A stretch of DNA of 7,491 nucleotides from Treponema sp. UBA4319 (GCA_002393865.1 DGUD01000035.1:1-7491), one strand, 5' to 3'. Shown: positions 1 through 7,229, counted from the first letter of the stretch. A program made the numbers and translations. Notes: generated by a model from the letters alone, not told the origin.

Positions 1-1953
1 GTCCGGGTTGTTCATGAAGTTGACGAAGCGCTTGAGAATCTGCGGGTCGAACTTAATCGTGTTCTTGACCGTGTCGCGGTACTTCTGGTTCTCCTCCTTC
101 TTGAGCATGTTCATGAAGGCTGAGTTGTAGACGCGGTGCATGCCGAGCGTGCGGGTAAAGTAGCCCTCCATCATCCAGAATGCCTCTGCCAGCAGCAGGG
201 TGTCCGGCATGTCCTGCGCGCAGCGGTCTACTACTTCGCGCCAGAATTCGTTGGGAATGCGCTTCTCGAATTCGTCGGAGGAAAGCGCGGAGCGGCTTCG
301 GCTCGCGATGTCGCCGCCATGCCCCGGCTCCGGGTACCAGAGTCGGCGGATGTGCTTCTTTGCGAGCACCATTGCCGCGTCAAAGCGTATGATGGGGAAG
401 TTTGCGGCCACCTTCATAATCTGCTGCATGACGGCTTCGCGCGCCGTGGGGTTCAGGAAGTCTATCTGCGCGGTGTCGTTCCACGGCATGCCCGTGCCGT
501 CGTTGCCGTGGTAGATGTACGTGACGTCTCCCGTCTGGTTGTCCACGCGCTTGAAGCAGACGGCGCAGTCGCTCTTGGAATAGTAGTGATCCTCCAGGAA
601 GATAGAGACGCGCCCGTCCTGGCTCAGGTTCTCGCCGCTGAATGAGTATCCGGGGAAGGGGCAGTCCCTTGAGCTGATGAAGTAGTCGGGGTGCTCGATG
701 ACCCAGCGGCCGTCCATGCCGGTGTGGTTCGGAACCATGTCGCTCGCAAGGCGGATGCCGCGCTGCCAGCAGCGCTTTCGCAGGTTGATGAGCGCGTCCC
801 AGCCGCCGAGGTTGTCGGCAATCTCGTAGTCAAAGAGGCTGTATGCGGACGCGGCTGCTTCCGGGTTGCCGTTTATCTGCTTGATGCGGCGGCTCGCATA
901 GCTGCGCTGCCATAGCCCGATGAGCCAGAGACCGGTAAAGCCCTCGTTCCGCAGTATGTCCAGCTCCTCGTCCGGAATCTGGTCAAGCCGGGTGATGTCG
1001 CGCCCGTACTTTTTGGAAAGCTGGTAGAGCCAGACGAGCACCGTCTTTGCCATGAGCACGACTTTCGGCATCCAGTCGCGGTCAGGGCTGAAGCGCTCGT
1101 ATTCCCGCATCAGGTTGTCGTAGGAATAGGCGTCCATGCTGACCTCACCGCCGTTGGTGGGGTGCCACGCTGCCTTCTCCTCCTCGCTGATGGTGTCTAT
1201 GCCCTCAAGCAGCCTCCGCAGCCAGTCGCCAAGCAGCTCGCTCCAGTACTGGCGGATGTAGTCCAGCTGCCCTTTGAGCGATGTCGGCGACGCGATGACC
1301 GGCTCCTTGAGCATGTTGATGAGGTGGTTGTTCTTGGGACCGAACACCGGCTGCGTCATGAAGTATGCCTTTATCTGGTTCCACGTCTTTATGTAGTCGG
1401 GATTGAGCGACAGCTTCGCGTCGTCAAAAAGCAGCTGGAAGGGATGGAACGCGGGATTCTCGTTGGCAAGGTGCAGCAGGATGAGCTCCTCCAGCACCTG
1501 CTCCCGGTTGCTGCGCTGCTGCCTGGTGCCGGTGTCAAAGCATGTCTGTGCGAGGTATTCGTCCGCGCTCTGCTTGCCCTGATAGACGGCGACCGGCGGG
1601 AATTCCGCCATGAACTGCCGCAGCAGGGTGTCTATCTTCTCCTTGCCAAAGTAGGTGTCCAGATCGTTCAGCAGGTTCGTGAACGCGGCGGGAGCCTTGT
1701 CTCGGCGGAACAGCATGCAGACATAGTGGAAAATCTCGTCGATAAGCCCCATCGCGTTCAGGTTGCCTGCGGAGACCCGGCGCTCCGGCTGCCCCCGCTC
1801 GTCAAAGAGCGCGTTCAGTTTTGTCTGGAATTCCTGCACCGCCTTGAAATTCGCAAAGACGACATTGCCGCTGGACGCGTACAGCCCCTTGCTGAATGCG
1901 CACAAATCCCTGATGGAGCGGCTGATGTGGAATTCATTGTATGAAACGGTCAT
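1..1953 (-). CDS. GH13 alpha-amylase-family protein with long N-terminal extension (3' end outside window)
   Basis: A single open frame runs from the ATG at 1953 to the left edge, giving 651 residues and no stop. Residues 1-330 look mostly helical and match no domain I recognise. The GH13 barrel begins near residue 332 (FTGLWLIGLWQRS at 339-351, then YSLFDY at 371-376). The four conserved regions are visible: region I DMVPNH (D405, N409, H410), region II RFDAAM (R523 and likely nucleophile D525), region III AEAFW (likely acid/base E590) and region IV FMNNPD, whose catalytic Asp D651 is the last visible residue. These residues predict an active alpha-glucan hydrolase or transglycosylase. There is no signal peptide, so it is probably cytoplasmic. 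The start is fixed by an AAAGGAGG Shine-Dalgarno at 1960-1967, six bases from the ATG, and by the ATGA overlap with malQ. Substrate and GH13 subfamily are not readable from the sequence. Confidence 0.88.
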   Translation of the reverse strand, partial: MTVSYNEFHISRSIRDLCAFSKGLYASSGNVVFANFKAVQEFQTKLNALFDERGQPERRVSAGNLNAMGLIDEIFHYVCMLFRRDKAPAAFTNLLNDLDTYFGKEKIDTLLRQFMAEFPPVAVYQGKQSADEYLAQTCFDTGTRQQRSNREQVLEELILLHLANENPAFHPFQLLFDDAKLSLNPDYIKTWNQIKAYFMTQPVFGPKNNHLINMLKEPVIASPTSLKGQLDYIRQYWSELLGDWLRRLLEGIDTISEEEKAAWHPTNGGEVSMDAYSYDNLMREYERFSPDRDWMPKVVLMAKTVLVWLYQLSKKYGRDITRLDQIPDEELDILRNEGFTGLWLIGLWQRSYASRRIKQINGNPEAAASAYSLFDYEIADNLGGWDALINLRKRCWQRGIRLASDMVPNHTGMDGRWVIEHPDYFISSRDCPFPGYSFSGENLSQDGRVSIFLEDHYYSKSDCAVCFKRVDNQTGDVTYIYHGNDGTGMPWNDTAQIDFLNPTAREAVMQQIMKVAANFPIIRFDAAMVLAKKHIRRLWYPEPGHGGDIASRSRSALSSDEFEKRIPNEFWREVVDRCAQDMPDTLLLAEAFWMMEGYFTRTLGMHRVYNSAFMNMLKKEENQKYRDTVKNTIKFDPQILKRFVNFMNNPD

Positions 1954-4052
1954 GCGTTGCCTCCTTTGCTGCCGCCGTGGATGGCTACGACAGCCTTGAT
2001 TTTTCCAATGAGGATTTCGTCCTTCAGGAGCTCCTCCACAGCCACGGGGATGCGGTATGTCCAGTTGAACGAGCTGACGCTCCCCGGAATATTTATGCGC
2101 TCGTCGTCCGCGCTGGCAAGGAAATACTTCTGCTCAAGGAAGAGATAGTCCTGCAGGGGATTGACGAACCACGCGCTGTTCGTGCGCGCGGACTGCTCCA
2201 GGCAGAACTGCGCGGTTTTTGCGATGAAAGGCTCCGCTGCCTGCGGCATGGAGTCCTTTGCTCCTTCGTCCTGATCCGCGGAGACTGCGCGGAGAAAGGC
2301 CTCTGCGCTCTGCTTCTCGTTGTCCCACCATTGGCGCAGCGTCGGGCTGTCGTGCACGGACGTGGTGCAGACGCTCTGCGCGGGGTATTCCTCGAAGGGA
2401 ATGTACGGCTGCCCGTCCTTGCCCCATTCCCGTGTCCAGCGCACGACCTTGAGCGAAAGGATTGAGAGCTCCTTGAGGACGTCGGGCATGCAGGCAAGGC
2501 TTACGCCGAGGTCTTCCGCGCACGCCGTCATTTTGCTTGCCGCGCAGATGGGCGTGAGCACGGAGAGCGCCTGCTGCTTCCACAGCGCGTCCTCCTTTGC
2601 CGCAATCTCATCGTGGAGGCGTCCGAGCTTTTCCTGCTCCTCGCCGCTGAGCGTACCCCATGCAGATGCCGCCTTGTAGGAATAGACGAATACGAAGCTG
2701 TCTTCCTGGAGCTCTATCAGCATACGGTCGCGCCACTTTTCCGCGAGAGCGTCTTTGACGCGTCCGTCCTTTGCCGCGTCGTCGCAGAAGGTCTGCGCGT
2801 AGATGTCCGAGTCACACTGTATGCTTTTCTTGAAATTCCACAGTTCCTCGCTGCCGAGCCTGTCGCAGACGAGCGAGAGGTCGGCGACGGCCTCGTCGTG
2901 GTTCCATGTGATGTCCTCGATGAGCTTTGTGGGGATGTGCGGCTCCGCTATCCAGTGGATTCTGCCGTCGTCAAAGCCTATCCCGTGGAGCTGCGCGCGC
3001 GTGAATGTCGCGCAGGGCGCGGTGTGGCCGAGGAACGCGGTGCGCTCTCTGGCGGGAACGGCCCAGATTCTGAAGAAGCCGAGGATGTGGTCTATGCGGA
3101 ATGCGTCGTAGTATTGTGCTGCCGCCTGCACGCGGTGCTTCCACCATGTGTAGCCGTCCGCGGCGATGGATTCCCAGTTGTACGTGGGGAAGCCCCAGTT
3201 CTGCCCCAGCGGGTTTTCTCCGTCCGGCGGCGCGCCTGCCCGCAGGTTCTGGTTGAAGAATTCCGGCCACCCCCAGCAGTCGGCGCTGTCCTCGTTCATG
3301 AGGATGGGGATGTCGCCCTTGAGCGTTATGCCTTTTGCCCGGACGTAATCCGCCGCCTCCTTGAACTGCTGCGCGGCGCGCATCTGGCACCAGACAAAGA
3401 AATTGTGGCTGGATTTGAGCGCGCGGTTGTTCCAGCGCGTCTGAATCTGCTTGCGGCTGAAGCTGCGGAAGGATTCGTCCCATTCCTTCCATGAGGCCTG
3501 CATGGCGGCGTCTTTAAGGTTCTTGTAGACCGCGTATATGGTGACCCAGCTGTTGTCCCGCACAAATTCCGCCAGCTCCTGCTGGAACTGGTCGGCAAAG
3601 TTCCCGCTGCCTGCCGCGCTGACGACCTTTACGTTCTGGGCAGCCTTTTTTGCCCCGGCGGAAAGCTTCTTTTCGATGGCGGCGTAGAGCAGGTGCAGCA
3701 GGCGGAGCTTCTCTCCGAGCACCGCGTCGTAATCAAAGCGGCGCTTGTACTTGAATTCCTTTACGAAGCTGCGGTAGGCACCCGCAAACTGGCGGTCGGC
3801 CTTGAAGGCCTCGGCAAATTCCGGCAGGGCATCGATACGGATGTACAGCGGGTGCAGCGCGAAGGCCGACAGACCGCTGTAGGGAGAGGACTGGGTTCCG
3901 GTGTCGTTCACCGGCAGCAATTGGATTACACTGAAGCCGCACTTCTCCGCAAAGTCCGCAAAGTCTTTCAGTGCCAGAAAATCGCCGACCGCCGCACAGT
4001 CTTTTGTGTACAGGGCGGAAAGCGGGACCACAACACCTGTTTTTTCTTCCAT
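1950..4052 (-). CDS. malQ: 4-alpha-glucanotransferase, GH77, DPE2-type (amylomaltase)
   Basis: This 700-residue protein should transfer alpha-1,4-glucan segments between malto-oligosaccharides, releasing glucose, in the cytoplasm. GH77 motifs seen are SPYSGLSAFALHP (56-68), LKGDIPI (244-250), QNWGFPTYNW (284-293), FRIDHILGFFRIW with nucleophile D321, AEDLG with acid/base E513, and SVHDSPT with the third catalytic Asp D568. E513 lies 192 residues after D321; in classic bacterial MalQ the gap is about 48. An insertion of roughly 145 residues in this place is the mark of the DPE2 type, which also explains the length (classic enzymes are about 500-700). The N-terminal CBM20 starch-binding modules usual in DPE2 are absent: the catalytic domain starts at residue 1. 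The stop overlaps the ATG of the downstream GH13 gene, so both are probably made from one message. It appears to have its own promoter at 4073-4078. Confidence 0.95.
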   Translation of the reverse strand: MEEKTGVVVPLSALYTKDCAAVGDFLALKDFADFAEKCGFSVIQLLPVNDTGTQSSPYSGLSAFALHPLYIRIDALPEFAEAFKADRQFAGAYRSFVKEFKYKRRFDYDAVLGEKLRLLHLLYAAIEKKLSAGAKKAAQNVKVVSAAGSGNFADQFQQELAEFVRDNSWVTIYAVYKNLKDAAMQASWKEWDESFRSFSRKQIQTRWNNRALKSSHNFFVWCQMRAAQQFKEAADYVRAKGITLKGDIPILMNEDSADCWGWPEFFNQNLRAGAPPDGENPLGQNWGFPTYNWESIAADGYTWWKHRVQAAAQYYDAFRIDHILGFFRIWAVPARERTAFLGHTAPCATFTRAQLHGIGFDDGRIHWIAEPHIPTKLIEDITWNHDEAVADLSLVCDRLGSEELWNFKKSIQCDSDIYAQTFCDDAAKDGRVKDALAEKWRDRMLIELQEDSFVFVYSYKAASAWGTLSGEEQEKLGRLHDEIAAKEDALWKQQALSVLTPICAASKMTACAEDLGVSLACMPDVLKELSILSLKVVRWTREWGKDGQPYIPFEEYPAQSVCTTSVHDSPTLRQWWDNEKQSAEAFLRAVSADQDEGAKDSMPQAAEPFIAKTAQFCLEQSARTNSAWFVNPLQDYLFLEQKYFLASADDERINIPGSVSSFNWTYRIPVAVEELLKDEILIGKIKAVVAIHGGSKGGNA
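1960..1967 (-). promoter_or_regulatory. Strong Shine-Dalgarno inside the end of malQ
   Basis: The minus strand reads AAAGGAGG followed by six bases and the ATG of the GH13 gene. It lies within the last codons of malQ. Together with the ATGA overlap it decides the start at 1953 and predicts translational coupling in one transcript. Confidence 0.8.
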
Positions 4053-4058
4053 ATTAAA

Positions 4059-4090
4059 CCTAATTTAATTCTATTATACCATAGATTAGG
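4059..4090. repeat. Inverted repeat CCTAAT-N20-ATTAGG around the malQ -10 box
   Basis: CCTAAT at 4059-4064 and ATTAGG at 4085-4090 are perfect inverted 6-base arms that bracket the TATAAT box. The arm nearer the gene also covers the weak ribosome binding site. This is the geometry of an operator, but six-base arms in AT-rich DNA arise by chance fairly often and no regulator gene is in the window. Confidence 0.3.
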
Positions 4091-4103
4091 AATAAGAAAA
4101 GTC
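4073..4103 (-). promoter_or_regulatory. Promoter of malQ
   Basis: The minus strand has a perfect TATAAT at 4078-4073, 20 bases before the malQ ATG, in a very AT-rich spacer. The -35 is poor: the best candidate is GACTTT at 4103-4098 with a long 19-base spacing. Transcription would start near 4066, giving a leader of about 14 bases that holds only a weak TTAGG as ribosome binding site (six bases from the ATG). Confidence 0.6.
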
Positions 4104-4156
4104 TTTTTTCATAAAAAAGCGAAAAAAATAATATTTAAGATTAAATATATAATAGT

Positions 4157-4190
4157 GCGGCTGCAGAAGCTGCATTGTGGCTTGAGCCGC
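4157..4190 (-). terminator. Possible terminator after the radical SAM gene
   Basis: Just past the radical SAM stop (4194-4196) are inverted arms GCGGCT (4157-4162) and AGCCGC (4185-4190), with a nested TGCAG/CTGCA stem at 4162-4174. The following minus-strand DNA is AT-rich (ACTATTATATATTTAAT) but lacks a clean run of T. It could be a weak terminator separating this unit from malQ; the loop is long and the call is uncertain. Confidence 0.35.
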
Positions 4191-4193
4191 CGT

Positions 4194-5198
4194 TCAGCCG
4201 AGGAAGCCTGTGCTCCAATGCCAGACCGGGCGTGCGAGCGCGTTGTTGAAGGGCTGCGTCCGCCTGAAGTCCGGCAGCCAGCTGGTATCGTCGCTCAAAT
4301 CCTGGTAGAAAAGGTAGTCGAATTCGTAGCTGTCGATGAGGTGCCGGAGCTCCATGTCCTCGCAGCTGTCCACAAGGCGGTTCTGGAACGCGGTGAGCGC
4401 TTGTGCGCGTGCGGCGCATTCTTCCTTGCTCCCCGTAAAGGGAACCGGCGTGTACTGCGACATGAGCGAGATGCATGCCTTGCCGTCAGCGTGCTGTTTG
4501 AGCCAGTCGAGCGTCAGGACGGTGTCGCCCATGCGCCCCGGCAGGAAGAGGTGGCGGATGATGACGCCTGACAGCATTTTTTCGCGCGCCTGCCCGTCCT
4601 TGCGCACTTCTTCAGTCCTGAGGGACGAGGCCTCCAGCATCCAGCGCAGCGCCCGCTTTGCGACGCCCGGATAGTCCTGCGCCCCGAAGAGCCTGCCGCT
4701 CATCATCGGGTTGAGCGTCTTCAGGTCGGGAAGCCAGATGTCCACAAGGCCGCGCAGGAGCTCCAGCATCTCCGTGGACTCGTAGGCGCTGGAATTCCAC
4801 GCAAAGGGGATGCGCACGCCGCCAGCCTTTGCCTCGCGGATGCAGGCGGCAATCAGAGGAATGTGGTGGCTTCCGGTGACAAGGTTGATGTTCTCTGCGC
4901 CTGCTTCTTGCAATTTAAGGCAAATTGAAGTGAATGTGTCCTGCGAGAGTACCGCACCCATGCCCTGCTGGGAAATCTGGTAATTCTGGCAGAAGGCGCA
5001 GCGCAGCGTGCATCCGGTAAAGAAAATCGTGCCGCTGCCGCCGTACACGGTAAGCGGCGGCTCTTCCCCGAAATGCAGGCATGCCGCCGCCGCCCGCAGC
5101 TCCCCGGCTTCCCCGCAGGCGCCGGGCACAGCTTTGTTCCGGGCTGCCCCGCAGGAACGCGGGCACTGTGAGCACGATTCGTAGAAGTGCCGGCACAT
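4194..5198 (-). CDS. Radical SAM protein, PflX-like (pyruvate formate-lyase activating enzyme homologue)
   Basis: The 334-residue protein has the radical SAM cluster motif CTLRCAFC (C63, C67, C70), which binds a 4Fe-4S cluster and S-adenosylmethionine to make a 5'-deoxyadenosyl radical. N-terminal to it is a second Cys set, C9-x2-C12-x3-C16 with C28, in the CPRSCG...G.C arrangement typical of the COG1313 (PflX) family and possibly binding another metal centre. ENINLVTGSHHIP (102-114) and DIWLPDLKTLN (153-163) also fit that family. It is not a canonical PflA, and no pyruvate formate-lyase or glycyl-radical enzyme lies nearby, so the substrate is unknown. Some relatives sit with MEMO/AMMECR1 genes; none are seen here. 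The ATG follows the upstream stop by one base (TAAGATG) and has no Shine-Dalgarno, so translation probably depends on re-initiation from the 134-residue gene. Confidence 0.85.
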   Translation of the reverse strand: MCRHFYESCSQCPRSCGAARNKAVPGACGEAGELRAAAACLHFGEEPPLTVYGGSGTIFFTGCTLRCAFCQNYQISQQGMGAVLSQDTFTSICLKLQEAGAENINLVTGSHHIPLIAACIREAKAGGVRIPFAWNSSAYESTEMLELLRGLVDIWLPDLKTLNPMMSGRLFGAQDYPGVAKRALRWMLEASSLRTEEVRKDGQAREKMLSGVIIRHLFLPGRMGDTVLTLDWLKQHADGKACISLMSQYTPVPFTGSKEECAARAQALTAFQNRLVDSCEDMELRHLIDSYEFDYLFYQDLSDDTSWLPDFRRTQPFNNALARPVWHWSTGFLG

Positions 5199-5199
5199 C

Positions 5200-5604
5200 T
5201 TAGAGCGACTGCTTGTCCACGAAGATGGCCATCATGTTGTTCAGTGCGTCGAGCGGCAGCTCGGCCGCATCCTCGTTCACCAGCTCGCACAGCTCGTGCC
5301 AGTCGGAATCGGTCAGACAGTCCGTGCCCTCTGTCTCCCCTTCCAGCAGGGACTGCATCGCTGCCAGCCGGTCAAGGTTCTCGGCGGTCGGCTCGTTCTT
5401 GATGTCGGGGCTCGTCGCGATATACGTGTTGAACCAGTAATCGGTAAAGAGCGCCGCAATGTCGCCGAGAAAGCGGTTGTTGTTCGCAAAGAGGTTGTTT
5501 ATCTTCTTGCAGACAGCCTCGCCGTCGTAGGCATTGTTGTGCTCCGCGCGGTACTGCTTTTTCAGCCTGTCGATGTCGGAAAGTAATTTCTGTGTATTGT
5601 CCAT
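5200..5604 (-). CDS. Acidic 134-residue protein of unknown function
   Basis: I do not recognise this protein. It is strongly acidic (about 26 Asp/Glu against 11 Lys/Arg) and looks largely helical. It has no signal peptide or membrane segment. The N-terminal 35 residues are charged and could form a short coiled coil; NNLFANNNRFLGDIAALF follows and then an acidic C-terminal third. The frame is credible because codon use resembles the neighbours, a good promoter sits directly upstream, and the next gene starts one base after its TAA stop. That tight coupling suggests a functional link with the radical SAM protein (partner, substrate or chaperone), but this is inference. The ATG at 5604 has no Shine-Dalgarno and would lie about five bases from the predicted transcription start. 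Confidence 0.75.
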   Translation of the reverse strand: MDNTQKLLSDIDRLKKQYRAEHNNAYDGEAVCKKINNLFANNNRFLGDIAALFTDYWFNTYIATSPDIKNEPTAENLDRLAAMQSLLEGETEGTDCLTDSDWHELCELVNEDAAELPLDALNNMMAIFVDKQSL

Positions 5605-5615
5605 ATCTGAAAAAT

Positions 5616-5644
5616 ATTATATAGAAGAAAATAAGAAAAAACAA
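5616..5644 (-). promoter_or_regulatory. Promoter of the 134-residue gene / radical SAM unit
   Basis: The minus strand shows TTGTTT (5644-5639), a 17-base spacer and a perfect TATAAT (5621-5616). The TATAAT ends only 11 bases before the ATG, so the leader would be about five bases long. Confidence 0.65.
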
Positions 5645-5761
5645 TAGAGCAGTTTGGAAATCCTCTTCCTCAGGCTTTCCGCATCCGCGCTTTTCTTGCC
5701 GGAACCGTGTTTTCTGTGCGTCAGGCCGGGCTGTAAATTTGCCGAAAACGGTCTTTTTTCC

Positions 5762-5790
5762 TTGACAAACTTTGAAACTAAACATAATAT
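5762..5790 (+). promoter_or_regulatory. Promoter of the PTS IIA gene
   Basis: A perfect -35 TTGACA (5762-5767) is followed after 17 bases by TAATAT (5785-5790). Transcription would start at or one base from the ATG at 5798, so the message may be leaderless. An alternative -10, CATAAT at 5783-5788, leaves a shorter 15-base spacer. Confidence 0.65.
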
Positions 5791-5797
5791 TAGAACT

Positions 5798-6244
5798 ATG
5801 GACTTAAGAACTGTATTAACACCCGACACTGTAGAGCTTCATCTGAAGGGGACTACAAAAGAAGAAATTATTGACGAGTTGCTCGACGTTCTCGTAAAGG
5901 CTGGTAAGGTCACTGATAAAACCTCTGCAAAGGAGTGCGTGCTTGACCGCGAGCGCAAGATGTCTACCGGCATGAAGCATGGCATCGCAATTCCTCACGG
6001 CAAGACAGACACGGTGTCTGACCTTGTCGCCTGTATCGGTATTTCCGACAATCCTGTCGATTTTGACAGCCTCGATCAGGAGCCGTGCCGTATCTTTATC
6101 ATGACGCTGTCTCCGGTAAGCAAGACCGGCCCGCACCTTCAGTTTTTGGCGGAAGTGAGCTTGCTGTTCAAGTCTGCGGACAAGCGCGCCCAGATTCTTG
6201 ACACGCAGGACGAGTCTGAGGTCATCAAGATTCTGACGGAATAG
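5798..6244 (+). CDS. ptsN: PTS IIA protein, PtsN/fructose type
   Basis: The 148-residue protein is a single EIIA type-2 domain, the usual length for PtsN. The active-site His is H67 in MKHGIAIPHGKTD, which would accept phosphate from HPr. The later LSPVSKTGPHLQFLAEVSLLF segment is also typical of the family. No IIB or IIC transport partner is in the window, so a regulatory rather than sugar-uptake role is likely, as is known for treponemes that keep HPr and PtsN but lack permeases. The start MDLRTVLTPDTVELHL at 5798 fits the domain; the frame is open further upstream to 5654, but that part crosses the promoter and does not look like protein. There is no Shine-Dalgarno. Its GC content seems lower than that of its neighbours, possibly from strong expression. 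Transcription ends at the hairpin 6270-6300. Confidence 0.9.
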   Translation: MDLRTVLTPDTVELHLKGTTKEEIIDELLDVLVKAGKVTDKTSAKECVLDRERKMSTGMKHGIAIPHGKTDTVSDLVACIGISDNPVDFDSLDQEPCRIFIMTLSPVSKTGPHLQFLAEVSLLFKSADKRAQILDTQDESEVIKILTE

Positions 6245-6269
6245 TATCGCGCTGTTCTGCTCCTGGATC

Positions 6270-6300
6270 CCCCCTGTGATAGGCACAGGGGGATTTTTTT
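6270..6300 (+). terminator. Intrinsic terminator of ptsN
   Basis: CCCCCTGTG (6270-6278), a five-base loop ATAGG and CACAGGGGG (6284-6292) form a perfect 9-bp stem, followed by AT and a run of seven T (6294-6300). It works in the plus direction only; the opposite side has no T run, so the convergent hydrolase gene gains no terminator from it. Confidence 0.93.
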
Positions 6301-6325
6301 ATTCGCGCCGGGCAGGGAAGCCCCG

Positions 6326-7024
6326 CTAGTCTTTTGTCTGCGGGAGCAGGTCGATTTCCTCGCCGGGCTGCATGATGAGGGCGCTTGTCGTGTCAAAGAG
6401 CGCCGCCACTTTTGGCGAGAAAAGCACGCCGGGCTTTGTGTGGATGGGGATGGAGCAGCATGCGCCGATGATGTCCGCGCAGTGCGCGGCTTCCGCCGCA
6501 TCCATGTTGTATACGCCGTCGCAGGGGAGCAGCGCATAGTCAATGTGCTGCTTTGAGAGCGTTTCTTCCATATAATCTGTGCGGGACGTATCCCCGGCGC
6601 AGTAAATCGTGATATTGTTCTCCAGCGTTATGAGGTAGCCGACGCATTCGCTTGCCTTGTGGTTTTTGTTGTACGCGGGAACCGCCTGTATGCGTATGCC
6701 GTCGAGCGTGACTTCCCCGTACTTTCCCCCGGAAAGGAAATGCTTTGCCCTGAATATGCGGCAGCCGGCTTCCTTTGCCACGATGCCGACCTTGTTGTGG
6801 TCGTAATGCTCGTGCGTCACGAGGATAAAATCGGCGGGTACATCGTAGCCTGTGCCCGCATAGGGGTCAACGTAGATGACCAGTCCCTTTGCCGATACGA
6901 TGCGGATGCTTCCGTGCCCTTGGTACAGCAGCTTTGCCATGGTCTTTCCCGCTGGTGCCGGCTGGGCGCTGGCCGTGGCGGCGGAAAGCAGCACTGCCAC
7001 CAGCGGCAGGTAGAAATTTCTCAT
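6326..7024 (-). CDS. Metallo-beta-lactamase-fold hydrolase, UlaG-like, with signal peptide
   Basis: The 232-residue protein has the metal-binding motif THEHYDHN (H71, H73, D75, H76), further likely ligands H122, D145 (in CAGDTSR) and H195 (in SIPIHTKPG), and the NMDAAEAAHCA segment typical of the UlaG-like (COG2220) group. These residues predict a two-metal hydrolase, perhaps of a phosphodiester or lactone; the substrate is unknown. The start is the ATG at 7024, with GGAGG (7031-7035) six bases upstream; a longer frame from a TTG at 7069 lacks this support. From that ATG the first 20 residues form a signal peptide (MRNFYLPLVAVLLSAATASA, then QPAPAG), with no lipobox Cys, so the enzyme should act in the periplasm or outside. 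Most UlaG-like proteins are cytoplasmic, so export is notable. It is convergent with ptsN and stands alone here. Confidence 0.88.
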   Translation of the reverse strand: MRNFYLPLVAVLLSAATASAQPAPAGKTMAKLLYQGHGSIRIVSAKGLVIYVDPYAGTGYDVPADFILVTHEHYDHNKVGIVAKEAGCRIFRAKHFLSGGKYGEVTLDGIRIQAVPAYNKNHKASECVGYLITLENNITIYCAGDTSRTDYMEETLSKQHIDYALLPCDGVYNMDAAEAAHCADIIGACCSIPIHTKPGVLFSPKVAALFDTTSALIMQPGEEIDLLPQTKD

Positions 7025-7030
7025 GTCGTT

Positions 7031-7035
7031 CCTCC
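7031..7035 (-). promoter_or_regulatory. Shine-Dalgarno deciding the hydrolase start
   Basis: The minus strand reads GGAGG, then AACGAC, then ATG. This fixes the start at 7024 and keeps the signal peptide at the very N terminus. Confidence 0.8.
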
Positions 7036-7162
7036 CGGACTTCTTCTCAAACTGAGGAGCCGCTTTCAAAACTGACGGACGTTTGAATCTGGCTCTGCGT
7101 GCGCAAAAGATTCCTCCGGCTGTCTCAAGACTTGTCTGTGTTTCGGGCAGCTGCTCCCCTGT

Positions 7163-7191
7163 ATCATAACAAAGAAAAGCGCAAAAGTATA
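7163..7191 (-). promoter_or_regulatory. Possible promoter of the hydrolase gene
   Basis: TATGAT (7168-7163) is one base off consensus. A weak TATACT (7191-7186) lies 17 bases upstream as a -35. Transcription would start near 7156 and leave a leader of about 130 bases, in which I see no clear riboswitch or operator, only a near repeat of TCAAACTGA and TCAAAACTGA on the plus strand at 7047-7075. Confidence 0.35.
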
Positions 7192-7229
7192 CGGAACTTG
7201 CCGCGGATGCAGGGCTTCAGCATGAAAAC

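Noticed and set aside
1162..1944. Long plus-strand frame antisense to the GH13 gene
   Set aside because: It is a mirror of the GC-rich minus-strand codons. The minus frame carries clear GH13 motifs, and this one shows none.
2613..3494. 293-codon plus-strand frame antisense to malQ
   Set aside because: It overlaps the catalytic region of malQ on the other strand and has no recognisable domain or start signal.
5739..5761. CCG-AAAA-CGG hairpin with a T-rich tail before ptsN
   Set aside because: A three-base-pair stem is too short for a terminator, and no plus-strand gene ends there.
5654..5797. N-terminal extension of the PTS IIA frame
   Set aside because: It would cross the TTGACA promoter, and the domain begins naturally at the ATG at 5798.
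6301..6325. Terminator for the hydrolase gene on the minus strand
   Set aside because: A weak GGGC/GCCC stem is present but is followed by A-rich rather than T-rich sequence.
7025..7069. 15-residue upstream extension of the hydrolase from a TTG
   Set aside because: The strong GGAGG at 7031-7035 and the N-terminal signal peptide both support the ATG at 7024.
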